A stretch of DNA of 34,781 nt from Methylomonas lenta. GTDB taxonomy: Bacteria > Pseudomonadota > Gammaproteobacteria > Methylococcales > Methylomonadaceae. A program made the position numbers and the translations under genes. The notes beneath the pieces were generated by a model, which did not search any database, was not told where the DNA came from, and saw only the letters and a list, made by a program, of their open reading frames with translations. Below, one piece after another: positions 7,168 through 15,418 of the stretch; the first letter of the stretch is position 1, and the number at the start of each line of letters is the position of its first letter. The stretch is taken from the NCBI RefSeq assembly GCF_001644015.1, contig NZ_LUUI01000086.1, positions 1 to 34,781 of the forward strand. Direction: 5' to 3'.

Positions 7168-8030
7168 CAGCTTCCTAACGCAATAGCAAGACTTTGAATA
7201 TTGTCTTTGTTTTCAATCATTTGATAAAATATTTTGACAGTTAACTCGAGCGGCAATTTTGCTTGGCTTGCTATATGTTCCAGATCGGCATCATCATCTT
7301 CTCCATCCAATACCAAACCAGACATAGCCTGACTAGCTTGCAATAGATAGATAAGGCTAGCATCTTCTGCAGATAAATTTTTTTGATTGAAGCGATGTAG
7401 CAAATTTTGATAGACGTCTGGTAATTGCCATTTATTTAATAGGATGTAGCCAATTTCATAATGACTTAAACCTAAGGTTTGATTAATCTCACGGTCAAGT
7501 TCAGCATAATTTTTAGGTTGCTCAAGCAAAATCCTATCCAGTTCATCCGGGAATAGAAAAGCTACAACCAAAATACCAATATGCAATAACAAACCTCCCG
7601 TGTAAAACGTAGCTGATGATATCTCGCTCGAAGTACCGGCTGCGGATAGCTTTTGCGCAATGACTGCAGTCATCAGAGAAAGCTGCCAAAAAGCTTGGGT
7701 ATCAAAATTCTTACATTTGCCAGGGTCCAGCTGAACATTCAACACTACACCCACCGCAAGACTTTTTACTAAATTCAATCCCAGCACCTGCACAATAGCC
7801 GTGCGCAAATTATCGATTGTCCGTTGCTGAGAAAAATAGGCTGAATTTGCCAATCCGAGTAAACGAGCCACCAACGCGGGTGATAGCGACAAAACATCTA
7901 CCAGTTTTTCAATTGAAACATCCGGATCGTTAATGGCTTCCAGGATTTTTACGCTGGCTTCAGGCAAGGCGGGTAAATTTTTCAGCCGATTGATTTGCGA
8001 ATTAATTGAGAGGGTGGCGTGTGTATTCAT
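7167..8030 (-). CDS. HDOD domain signalling protein (first copy)
   Basis: The 287-residue protein is a stand-alone HDOD domain, a degenerate relative of HD phosphohydrolases found in bacterial signalling. Landmarks are LKNLPALPEASVKILE (16-31), the segment LSPALVARLLGLANSAYF (49-66), and TAIVQVLGLNLVKSLAVGV (77-95). The position of the HD pair reads LLLHIG (147-152), so the histidine remains but the aspartate is replaced by isoleucine. Hydrolase activity is therefore unlikely, and it probably acts through protein binding. The gene overlaps ygfX upstream by 4 bases (ATGA) and the cyclase downstream by 1 base, so the three form one coupled operon. It may act as partner or regulator of the cyclase (inference). 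Confidence 0.88.
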   Translation of the reverse strand: MNTHATLSINSQINRLKNLPALPEASVKILEAINDPDVSIEKLVDVLSLSPALVARLLGLANSAYFSQQRTIDNLRTAIVQVLGLNLVKSLAVGVVLNVQLDPGKCKNFDTQAFWQLSLMTAVIAQKLSAAGTSSEISSATFYTGGLLLHIGILVVAFLFPDELDRILLEQPKNYAELDREINQTLGLSHYEIGYILLNKWQLPDVYQNLLHRFNQKNLSAEDASLIYLLQASQAMSGLVLDGEDDDADLEHIASQAKLPLELTVKIFYQMIENKDNIQSLAIALGS

Positions 8031-8461
8031 CTATCAACTACCTGTCTCGAAAGTTTCAATCTGACTATAAAACGGCGGTAGTCATCGGCGGATACTGAAT
8101 CGCGTACTATCAAAATCGACTTACCCAATGGTTTGTTAGTTTTGAAATATAGCAGAATTGCGTAATGGGTAAGCACAGTACCATCCAAAATCAGTATTTC
8201 CATATAATCGGTTCCATCCAAAGACAACTCCCAACCAGCGTTTGCAGTATAGCGTAGAAAATACGGCGATGAACGATTGAAAAGGTCAGAAAAAACCCAA
8301 AGAACAACCACAAGACTACTCAAAAACCATTTATACTCCTTAGGCATATCATTCAGCCAACAAGCAGCAAAAGCGCAAACATGCAAGATATTAAGCAATT
8401 GATTTAATTGTTTGGACCTACCAATTTTTACGTCAAACTTTTCATGAGTATTTTTGGTCAT
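8027..8461 (-). CDS. ygfX: YgfX/CptA-like membrane protein
   Basis: The 144-residue protein shows the YgfX plan. Two adjacent hydrophobic helices lie near residues 22-38 (LLNILHVCAFAACWL) and 44-60 (WFLSSLVVVLWVFSDLF). A cytoplasmic beta-rich domain follows, with WELSLDGTDYMEILILDGTVLTHYAILLYF, and the C-terminus (SVSADDYRRFIVRLKL) fits the family. In E. coli ygfX lies with sdhE, opposite ygfZ, and YgfX has been described as an inner-membrane partner of SdhE and as the toxin CptA. Here ygfX also faces ygfZ, which supports the name, but sdhE is not between them; an HDOD gene follows instead, overlapping by 4 bases. Sequence similarity in this family is low, so the call rests partly on context. 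Confidence 0.72.
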   Translation of the reverse strand: MTKNTHEKFDVKIGRSKQLNQLLNILHVCAFAACWLNDMPKEYKWFLSSLVVVLWVFSDLFNRSSPYFLRYTANAGWELSLDGTDYMEILILDGTVLTHYAILLYFKTNKPLGKSILIVRDSVSADDYRRFIVRLKLSRQVVDR

Positions 8462-8540
8462 ATTGGCAATATTTTTCCAAGGCCTGACGTGTAGAATAAC
8501 TAATATATAACGCTATACTTTAAATAAACAAACCCTATCA
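8462..8540. promoter_or_regulatory. divergent promoter region of ygfX and ygfZ
   Basis: The 79 bases between the two start codons must carry both promoters unless they lie further away. For ygfZ, CTGACG (8484-8489) is followed after 16 bases by TATAAC (8506-8511), and TATACT (8514-8519) is another -10 candidate. The AT-rich core (8496-8510) also offers -10-like hexamers on the minus strand. No operator symmetry is evident. Confidence 0.4.
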
Positions 8541-9458
8541 ATGAAAGCAACAGAACAGCAAGACCCTCTCACAAACTCTTACTATAACTTAACCCATTTT
8601 GCTGGCATTGCTGTCACCGGAGAAGATGCCGCAAAATTTCTGCAGGGTCAGTTGACTTGCAACATCAACGATATAAACGAAACAAAAACCAGTATTGCCG
8701 CATTTTGCAATCCGAAAGGCCGTGTAATCAGTACACTACTGGTAATCAAAACTGAAGCCGGATTTTTATTGTTATTACCAAACAGCTTGCAGGATAAAGT
8801 CTTAAAGAAACTGCAAATGTATGTATTACGCTCCAAAGTACAACTGAGTGACCAAAGCAATTTTCAGACTATTAATGGGCTTTCTACACCCAATCCAATC
8901 AATAACATTACATTACCGAGTGATGATTTTGCCTGTAGTAGATCTGAGCATCTCATTTGCATAAAACTACCCTCAGAACATCCACGCCATATTTTGATTG
9001 CAGAACCAGAACAGCCGATAACTCCAAAATTAGAGTCATTGAGACTGGGTAGTGTTGACGAATGGCGATTTCAAGATATTTCAGCCGGCATCCCCTGGTT
9101 TGAGATTGATCAAACGGAACAATTTATTCCACAGATGCTTAACATTGATCATCTCGGTGGCATCAGCTTTAACAAAGGCTGCTATACCGGCCAGGAAATC
9201 GTTGCACGCACCCATTTTTTAGGCAAAGCCAAACGTCAACTGTTTTTGGGTGAATCCCAATGCGAAATTCAACACCATAGCGATTTATTTGTCCAGGATG
9301 CCATTACACAAGAAAAAATCGGCGATGTTCTAGCTTATCAAACCCAAGAAAACACTTGCCGTTTGCTGCTTGTATTACAAACGGTTGATGCGGAAACAAA
9401 AAACCTTATACTTAACACAACACAGCAGACATCCATCAAGCTCCTACCCTTCAAATAG
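8541..9458 (+). CDS. ygfZ: folate-binding protein YgfZ
   Basis: The 305-residue protein belongs to the YgfZ family, related to the T protein of glycine cleavage (aminomethyltransferase fold). YgfZ uses tetrahydrofolate and supports assembly or repair of certain iron-sulfur enzymes and tRNA thiolation enzymes such as MiaB. The signature KGCYTGQE is at residues 212-219 with the key cysteine at 214, followed by IVARTHFLGKAKRQL. The N-terminal part contains GEDAAKFLQGQLTCNIN (28-44) and FCNPKGRVI (55-63), where folate contacts are expected. It starts a probable operon with an HDOD gene (12-base gap) and heme A synthase. A link to iron-sulfur or heme enzyme biogenesis would be a sensible shared theme (inference). 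Confidence 0.93.
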   Translation: MKATEQQDPLTNSYYNLTHFAGIAVTGEDAAKFLQGQLTCNINDINETKTSIAAFCNPKGRVISTLLVIKTEAGFLLLLPNSLQDKVLKKLQMYVLRSKVQLSDQSNFQTINGLSTPNPINNITLPSDDFACSRSEHLICIKLPSEHPRHILIAEPEQPITPKLESLRLGSVDEWRFQDISAGIPWFEIDQTEQFIPQMLNIDHLGGISFNKGCYTGQEIVARTHFLGKAKRQLFLGESQCEIQHHSDLFVQDAITQEKIGDVLAYQTQENTCRLLLVLQTVDAETKNLILNTTQQTSIKLLPFK

Positions 9459-9470
9459 CCCAAATTAAGC

Positions 9471-10313
9471 ATGCAATTTAAATCCGTTCAAGACTTTCTG
9501 GCACATGTCCAAACCGAACTGGACGCAAACCGACTAATATTGCCGACCCTGCCTGATATTGCTCTGAAAGTGCGCGACTCTGTAGCAAAAGGTGACACCT
9601 CTGCGCAAGAACTGGCAGACTTGATAGTGACAGATGTCGCTTTATCTGCGCGCCTGATTCAGGTTGCCAACAGTCCGCTCTATCGCGGTGCGAATGAAAT
9701 AAAAAACATTCAAATGGCTGTAACTCGGCTAGGTAACAGCACCATCCGTACCTTGATCACCAGTCTGGTGATGCAGCAAATGTTTAAACCATCAACTGCT
9801 GTGCTGGAGCAGTATTTTCGCAGTATCTGGGAACAAGGCGTGAATGTGTCAGCTATCAGTCGTGCGCTAGCGTCTTTTGTACCGCATCTAAATCCTGACG
9901 AGGCCATGCTGTCCGGCCTAATTCACCAAATTGGCAAGCTGCCAATTTTAACCTTGATTGAAAAAATTCCTGAATTCAGGGATAGTCCATCCCGACTGGA
10001 AAAGCTACTGGAAAAAGCCCACCCGCACGTCGGTAAGATCATTATGGATACCTGGAGTTTTCCTGCAGAATTGAAACTGGTTGCCTCAGAATATGTCGAT
10101 TTCCAAAGAAATCATGACGGGCCAGCGGATTATGTCGACCTGGTGCAGGTTGCATTTTTACAAAGTATTAACGGCACTGACCATCCGGCTTCCAGAATTG
10201 ATTGGGCCACCGTACCAGCCTTTAGCAAAATCGGTCTACAAGCCGATGTAGAAATACTGGAAATCGAAGGTGTTTCTGAAGAAATTGAACTCGCACAATC
10301 TATGTTCTTATGA
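9471..10313 (+). CDS. HDOD domain signalling protein (second copy)
   Basis: The 280-residue protein is a stand-alone HDOD domain. Landmarks are RLILPTLPDIALKVRD (21-36), VTDVALSARLIQVANSPLYRG, and MAVTRLGNSTIRTLITSLVM. The HD position reads GLIHQIGKL: histidine kept, aspartate replaced by glutamine, so enzymatic activity is doubtful. It is clearly different in sequence from the HDOD protein at 7167-8030, so it is not a recent local duplicate. The gene follows ygfZ by 12 bases and overlaps heme A synthase by 4 bases (ATGA), so the three are probably co-transcribed. The target of the domain is unknown. Confidence 0.9.
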   Translation: MQFKSVQDFLAHVQTELDANRLILPTLPDIALKVRDSVAKGDTSAQELADLIVTDVALSARLIQVANSPLYRGANEIKNIQMAVTRLGNSTIRTLITSLVMQQMFKPSTAVLEQYFRSIWEQGVNVSAISRALASFVPHLNPDEAMLSGLIHQIGKLPILTLIEKIPEFRDSPSRLEKLLEKAHPHVGKIIMDTWSFPAELKLVASEYVDFQRNHDGPADYVDLVQVAFLQSINGTDHPASRIDWATVPAFSKIGLQADVEILEIEGVSEEIELAQSMFL

Positions 10314-11299
10314 AAATCAACATGATAAACCCAGCAGCAGCCGCCCGTTTTCGCCGCTTAGGTACGCTGACCATTTTTGCCGTGTATTTTGTCATCCTGG
10401 TCGGCGGTATTGTGCGCGCATCAGGCGCCGGCATGGGTTGTCCGGATTGGCCGACTTGTTTTGGTCAATGGGTGCCGCCTACTGACGAATCCCAATTACC
10501 CGCTAATTATCACCAAATTTATGCCGCCCGCGGCTATGAAAGCACTACATTCAACCCAGTCAAAACCTGGACTGAATACGCCAATCGTTTGGTGGGTGTT
10601 AGCATTGGTTTTTTGATTTTTCTAACGGCTTGGTCGTCGCGCATTTATTTTAAAACCGATAAGACTACCTTTTATCTGGCATTATCAAGTTTCTTTCTGG
10701 TGGGTTTTCAAGGTTGGCTAGGGTCTGCAGTCGTTGCCAGTAATTTAAAACCCTTTATGATCACCTTGCACATGCTAGTGGCACTTTTTATTGTGGCTTT
10801 ATTGATTTACGCCATTAGCCGCTCACAAAAACCATTACTTTCAGCCTTAAATGCCAACTGGGTAACCCCACGCTTTAGATTGGTACTCAAAATTGCCATG
10901 GGGATAACGCTGATACAAGTGGCCATGGGTACACAAGTACGCGAAGCAGTCGACTTCATTGCCCATCAGCACAGCTATATCGATCGCGAATACTGGCGCG
11001 ATAGTTTTCCGTTGATCTTCTATGTCCATCGCTCATTTTCCTCAATTATTTTATTTACCAATCTGTGGCTAGCCTGGAAAATTTTCAAAAATGTAGACAA
11101 CAACAGCCTGCTGTTAAAAGTCGCCTACGCTTTGATGGGTTTGATTGTCACAGCCATCTTGGCCGGCGTCAGTTTGGATAGACTGGGTTTTCCGGCTTTC
11201 GCTCAACCCGTGCACCTTTTGATGGCCAATCTTATTTTTGGCGCACAATTTTTTCTTTTCATTTGCTTACATTACGCGACTGGAAAAACACACTTGTAG
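10310..11299 (+). CDS. ctaA: heme A synthase (COX15/CtaA family)
   Basis: The 329-residue integral membrane enzyme oxidises the C8 methyl of heme O to give heme A for aa3-type oxidases. About eight membrane helices are arranged as two four-helix bundles. Expected heme ligands and the catalytic acid are visible: Glu89 in TWTEYANRLVG, His154 in TLHMLVALF, His240 in FYVHRSF and His302 in QPVHLLMANL. A cysteine pair in the first outer loop (Cys44 and Cys50 in GCPDWPTC) matches the redox pair known in the family. The ATG overlaps the previous stop, so translation is probably coupled; MINP four codons later is an alternative start. Oxidase and heme O synthase genes are not in the window. Confidence 0.93.
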   Translation: MKINMINPAAAARFRRLGTLTIFAVYFVILVGGIVRASGAGMGCPDWPTCFGQWVPPTDESQLPANYHQIYAARGYESTTFNPVKTWTEYANRLVGVSIGFLIFLTAWSSRIYFKTDKTTFYLALSSFFLVGFQGWLGSAVVASNLKPFMITLHMLVALFIVALLIYAISRSQKPLLSALNANWVTPRFRLVLKIAMGITLIQVAMGTQVREAVDFIAHQHSYIDREYWRDSFPLIFYVHRSFSSIILFTNLWLAWKIFKNVDNNSLLLKVAYALMGLIVTAILAGVSLDRLGFPAFAQPVHLLMANLIFGAQFFLFICLHYATGKTHL

Positions 11300-11415
11300 G
11301 CTTACGTTTCACCCCAATATCAATAAGTTAAGCATTGTTAGGCCGAATTGCTGTACAATGCTAGCAGTGTCTGCTGTCTGCAGGCAGAACTCTTTATTCT
11401 CTACAGGTATTTTTA

Positions 11416-13149
11416 ATGTCCGAAACCCCCACCATCACGCCATCTTTCAATGATTTAGCTCTATCAGAAGCGGTTTTAAAAGCCGTTCAATCCATCGGTT
11501 ATGAAACCCCCTCCCCCATTCAAGCGCAAATCATTCCATTCGTGATGGCTGGCCGCGACGTACTCGGACAAGCGCAAACCGGCACAGGTAAAACTGCTGC
11601 CTTTGCCATGCCGATATTAACGCGTATCGATATTAATCAAAAAGATCCACAAGCTTTGGTATTAGCTCCGACTCGCGAACTCGCCATACAAGTCGCTGAA
11701 GCCTTCCAAAGCTACGCTGCCCACATCAAAGGTTTTCATGTACTACCGATATACGGCGGCCAGGATTACACCACACAATTACGCCAACTTAACCGCGGTG
11801 CGCATGTCGTAGTCGGCACACCGGGCCGAGTCATGGATCACATGCGTCGTGGCACGCTGAAGTTGAATCAGTTGAAAACCCTGGTACTTGACGAAGCTGA
11901 CGAAATGTTGCGTATGGGTTTTATTGATGATGTGGAATGGATTCTGGAACAAACGCCATCTACTCGGCAAACAGCGTTGTTTTCTGCCACCATGCCGACA
12001 GAAATCCGCAAGATTGCCCAGAAATATCTGAACAATCCCGAGCAAGTTACCATCAAGGTCAAAACCACCACCGCGGCCAATATTCGCCAACGTTACTGGT
12101 TCGTCAGCGGTTTGCACAAAATGGACGCCCTGACCCGCATTCTGGAAGCGGAAAATTTCGATGGCATGATAATTTTCGTTAGAACCAAAACAGCCACGAT
12201 TGAAGTTGCCGAAAAACTGGAAGCCCGCGGATTTTCTGCCTCTGCCATTAATGGCGACATGTCACAAGCGCTACGTGAACGCGCGATCGACAACTTGAAA
12301 ACCGGCAAACTGGATATTCTGATTGCCACCGATGTTGCGGCCCGCGGCCTGGATGTCGATCGTATTACCCATGTCGTAAACTATGACATTCCTTACGACA
12401 CCGAATCTTACGTACATCGTATTGGCCGTACCGGTCGTGCCGGCCGTACCGGTGATGCAATTTTATTCGTTTCGCCGCGCGAAAAACGCTTGCTGGCCAA
12501 TATCGAGCAAGCTACCAAACAAAAAGTTGAAGAAATGCAGTTGCCTTCAACCGAGTTTATTAACAACGCCCGCGTCAATCGTTTCAAACAACGCATAACC
12601 GATACGCTGGCGGCTGAAGAATTAAGCTTTTACACCCAGTTAATCAATCAGTATCAAGTCGAGCATGACGTTCCTGCAGTTGATGTTGCAGCAGCGCTGG
12701 CCAAGCTTTTGCAAGGTAACACACCGTTACTGATGAAAGAAGTGACCAAAAAACCACGTAAAGATGCGGATGAAAAATCGCACGGTAAAGACCGAGATCG
12801 TGACCGCGGCCCTAAACGCGAAAGAGGCCGGGCTGGTGCGGTGGAAATGGAAACATTTCGGATCGAAGTTGGTCACAGCGACGGCGTCAAACCCGGCAAT
12901 ATCGTTGGTGCCATCGCCAATGAAACCGGTATTGATGGCGATCATATTGCCCGTATTAAAATCGAAGAACACTACAGCACTGTAGAATTACCAGCCGGCA
13001 TGCCCAAAGACTTGTTTCAAGCCCTAAAAAGGGTACGTGTAGTCGGTAAATCTCTGGACATATCTAAATTCGACCCTGATTTGGTCAAAAAAGACAAAAG
13101 TAAAAAACGCGTCGGATCAACTTCCAGACGCGGAAAAAATCAAGAGTAA
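11416..13149 (+). CDS. deaD: DEAD-box RNA helicase DeaD/CsdA
   Basis: The 577-residue ATP-dependent RNA helicase carries the Q motif (FNDLALSEAV, TPSPIQAQ), AQTGTGKT (53-60), PTRELA (85-90), DEAD (159-162), SAT (190-192), and ARGLDVDRI plus HRIGRTGRAGR in the second RecA domain. A charged lysine/arginine/aspartate linker at about 445-470 leads to a DbpA-like RNA-binding domain (RIEVGHSDGVKPGNIVGAI), and the tail is basic. DeaD acts in ribosome assembly and RNA turnover, especially in the cold. The 116-base upstream gap contains TACAAT (11354-11359) as a possible -10 without a good -35, then a short TCTGC/GCAGA hairpin in the leader. The ribosome site is AGG about 9 bases before the start. Confidence 0.95.
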   Translation: MSETPTITPSFNDLALSEAVLKAVQSIGYETPSPIQAQIIPFVMAGRDVLGQAQTGTGKTAAFAMPILTRIDINQKDPQALVLAPTRELAIQVAEAFQSYAAHIKGFHVLPIYGGQDYTTQLRQLNRGAHVVVGTPGRVMDHMRRGTLKLNQLKTLVLDEADEMLRMGFIDDVEWILEQTPSTRQTALFSATMPTEIRKIAQKYLNNPEQVTIKVKTTTAANIRQRYWFVSGLHKMDALTRILEAENFDGMIIFVRTKTATIEVAEKLEARGFSASAINGDMSQALRERAIDNLKTGKLDILIATDVAARGLDVDRITHVVNYDIPYDTESYVHRIGRTGRAGRTGDAILFVSPREKRLLANIEQATKQKVEEMQLPSTEFINNARVNRFKQRITDTLAAEELSFYTQLINQYQVEHDVPAVDVAAALAKLLQGNTPLLMKEVTKKPRKDADEKSHGKDRDRDRGPKRERGRAGAVEMETFRIEVGHSDGVKPGNIVGAIANETGIDGDHIARIKIEEHYSTVELPAGMPKDLFQALKRVRVVGKSLDISKFDPDLVKKDKSKKRVGSTSRRGKNQE

Positions 13150-13155
13150 TTAAGG

Positions 13156-15375
13156 CTACTCCGACTTTGGCGTACTATTAACCGTCAAAGTCGGATCACT
13201 AATCACTTCAGGCTTCTCCGCCGCTTTGGCTAAGCCGCTTCGAATATGCAAATCGCGTTGCGGAAATGGAATTTCGATGCCGTATTTATGTAATGCGGTT
13301 TCCAACTCCCAATAATAAGCTGCCTTGACACGCTGAGGCTTTTTCACTGCATGAGGCTGCACCCAGACCACCAACTCAAAATCCAGACTGCTATCACCAA
13401 AATTGGTCAACCATACTTCCGGTTCGCGGTTGTTACGATTTTTTACGGTATGCGACGTATTATTCACAGCTTCCAACGCTGCTTTCCTGACCAAATCCTT
13501 ATCACTACCATAAGCCACGCCAAAAGGGATATGAATCCGGCGAGAGGCGTCGGTCAAGGTCCAGTTAATTACCTGGCCATTCACAAACTCGGAATTCGGC
13601 ACCAGAATGTCAACCATATCCGTGGTTGTCACCAGTGTACTTCTTACATTAATGGCCTTGACCTCACCTGCCAAACCGGAGGATAACTCGACAAAATCAC
13701 CAATGCGTAAACTACGCTCAAACAACACAATCAGCCCGGATACAAAGTTACTGACAATGGCCTGCAAGCCAAAACCAACCCCCAAACTTAGCGCACCGGC
13801 AATTAAAGCAAAGTTACTCAAATCGACACCAATACTGGACAAGCCGATACTGATACCGATAATCAAAATCAGATAATGCGCCAAACGACCTAAGGTATAT
13901 AAATATGTCAGACTACCACCCTGACGCTCACTCAAATGCGTCAAACCTCTGCGCACAAAATGTGAAAGCCCCCAGGCTAGTGTAATAACCACTATCACGC
14001 GTAAAATACCTAGCAGGGTGACAGGGGTTTCACTGATCTTGAATAAACTGGCTTCCAGATGATCTGACAACCATTCCCATACTTGAGATACCGATGTATT
14101 GAGATTTGTCAAACCGGTAATCAGCATGCCTTGTTTATCCGCTACTAATGATTCTGCCCGATCTGCAATAAATTTGGCATCGTTGATTTCGCCATTTAAT
14201 CGTTGCAGTGAGAGCAAGGTATTTTGCACTTCGGTCAAGCGGTTTTGAGTCTGGATGACGAGGTTGCTATTTTGTTTTTCAGTACTGACAAATAACGATG
14301 CCAACGACTTACCCGCCCGAACTTGGTCGTTTTCGGCTTTTTCCTGCCAGACATCCAGTTTATCTTTGATATTGTTGATATTATCAAGATAGCCTTGTAA
14401 TTCAGCTTTCAATCCGCTTAATGCATTACCATCTTCGACTCGCAACATCTGCATTAACAAATATTCCATACGCTTACGCGACAACAAGGCATCAGCTACA
14501 GCTTCCTTGATAATAGCGTGATTGATGCGTTGTTTTGACAGCAAGGATCGTGCAGTACCTTCTGCCGTATCCAGATTTTCTAATTCGACCACAGCCACCA
14601 GTTGAGTTAAATTTTCCCTGGCATTGATCTGGCCCTGCTCGGCGGTATGAATGTCTTTTTTGATTTGCTCGAAATCCTGTTCACTCACCACTATCCTGCT
14701 ACGGGCGGTATTTATTTCTTTTAATAATTGCGCCAATTGCAAATTACTAACCGCCAGAATAGCTTTTTTCAAACGCAGACTTTCAGCATCCAGCGCCTGC
14801 TCTGCCCACAAGGACATAACCTGTAAACCTTGAGTAAACTTGTCTACCGCATGATCTGGAAGCTCCAAATAAGCTGCCATCATGGTATCCAAGCACTGGC
14901 GAGCAGCGGCAAGTTTCTTTTCGTCTCGTTCCAGGTCTTTGCTGTCGGATTGCAATTCCGCTTGTAAAGTTTGGAGTTTGCGCGTCATATCCAACCATTG
15001 CCGCAGGCTATAGTTATTTTGAAAATTCAGGGTAGCGGAGGGTTCAGAGGCAGTCTTGTCGCGTAACTCGCGGTAGCGTTGTAAATTCTCAATCAGATCT
15101 GCGACTTGGGCCTTGATAGCAATCGATTCATTCGCGGTAAGTTTCTTCAATAATGCGTCGGACTGATTAATATGTTGCGATAACTCAACCGATTCAACAT
15201 TAAAATAACGCCACCAACCTGCAGACAAATCGAGAGGATTGGGTGGCTTAGATGCCAAAGCCGGATGACTGCTTTTAGCATCAGCCAAAGACGTATCGTC
15301 TCCGAGTCCCGGCAATGCAATTTGCCCCAACACTGGATTCACCAAAAACAACAGTATAAGCAGAAAATATCTCAT
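13156..15375 (-). CDS. large mechanosensitive channel of the MscS family
   Basis: The 739-residue protein has a signal peptide (residues 1-17), a long periplasmic helical and coiled-coil region (about 60-430, many Leu/Gln/Lys heptads), several membrane helices (about 450-560) and a C-terminal MscS domain. The pore helix is the Gly/Ala-rich stretch ALIAGALSLGVGFGLQAIVSNF (about 522-543). It is followed by the beta domain RIGDFVELSSGLAGEVKAINVRST and LVPNSEFVNGQVINW. This layout resembles E. coli MscK/MscM but is shorter (those exceed 1,100 residues) and closer to the mid-size periplasmic-domain MscS group. It probably releases solutes on osmotic downshock. It is convergent with deaD, 6 bases apart, and lies after a terminator, so it probably has its own promoter. 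Confidence 0.9.
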   Translation of the reverse strand: MRYFLLILLFLVNPVLGQIALPGLGDDTSLADAKSSHPALASKPPNPLDLSAGWWRYFNVESVELSQHINQSDALLKKLTANESIAIKAQVADLIENLQRYRELRDKTASEPSATLNFQNNYSLRQWLDMTRKLQTLQAELQSDSKDLERDEKKLAAARQCLDTMMAAYLELPDHAVDKFTQGLQVMSLWAEQALDAESLRLKKAILAVSNLQLAQLLKEINTARSRIVVSEQDFEQIKKDIHTAEQGQINARENLTQLVAVVELENLDTAEGTARSLLSKQRINHAIIKEAVADALLSRKRMEYLLMQMLRVEDGNALSGLKAELQGYLDNINNIKDKLDVWQEKAENDQVRAGKSLASLFVSTEKQNSNLVIQTQNRLTEVQNTLLSLQRLNGEINDAKFIADRAESLVADKQGMLITGLTNLNTSVSQVWEWLSDHLEASLFKISETPVTLLGILRVIVVITLAWGLSHFVRRGLTHLSERQGGSLTYLYTLGRLAHYLILIIGISIGLSSIGVDLSNFALIAGALSLGVGFGLQAIVSNFVSGLIVLFERSLRIGDFVELSSGLAGEVKAINVRSTLVTTTDMVDILVPNSEFVNGQVINWTLTDASRRIHIPFGVAYGSDKDLVRKAALEAVNNTSHTVKNRNNREPEVWLTNFGDSSLDFELVVWVQPHAVKKPQRVKAAYYWELETALHKYGIEIPFPQRDLHIRSGLAKAAEKPEVISDPTLTVNSTPKSE
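13161..13194. terminator. inverted repeat between convergent deaD and the MscS-type gene
   Basis: CCGACTTTGGCG (13161-13172) and CGTCAAAGTCGG (13183-13194) form an 11-of-12 base-paired stem with a 10-base loop. It lies inside the last codons of the minus-strand channel gene and just after the deaD stop. No T run follows on either strand, so it would act as a bidirectional stop only with help, or as an RNA stabiliser. Confidence 0.5.
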
Positions 15376-15396
15376 CGAAATAATGATAGATTAATC

Positions 15397-15418
15397 AATA
15401 AAAGGCATGATCATGCCT
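15397..15418 (-). terminator. rho-independent terminator after the YihY-family gene
   Basis: The 16-base perfect palindrome AGGCATGATCATGCCT (15403-15418) overlaps the stop codon of the YihY gene. On the minus strand it forms a six-pair stem with a GATC loop, followed directly by TTTTATT. It closes the minus-strand SulP-Usp-YihY operon. Confidence 0.65.
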
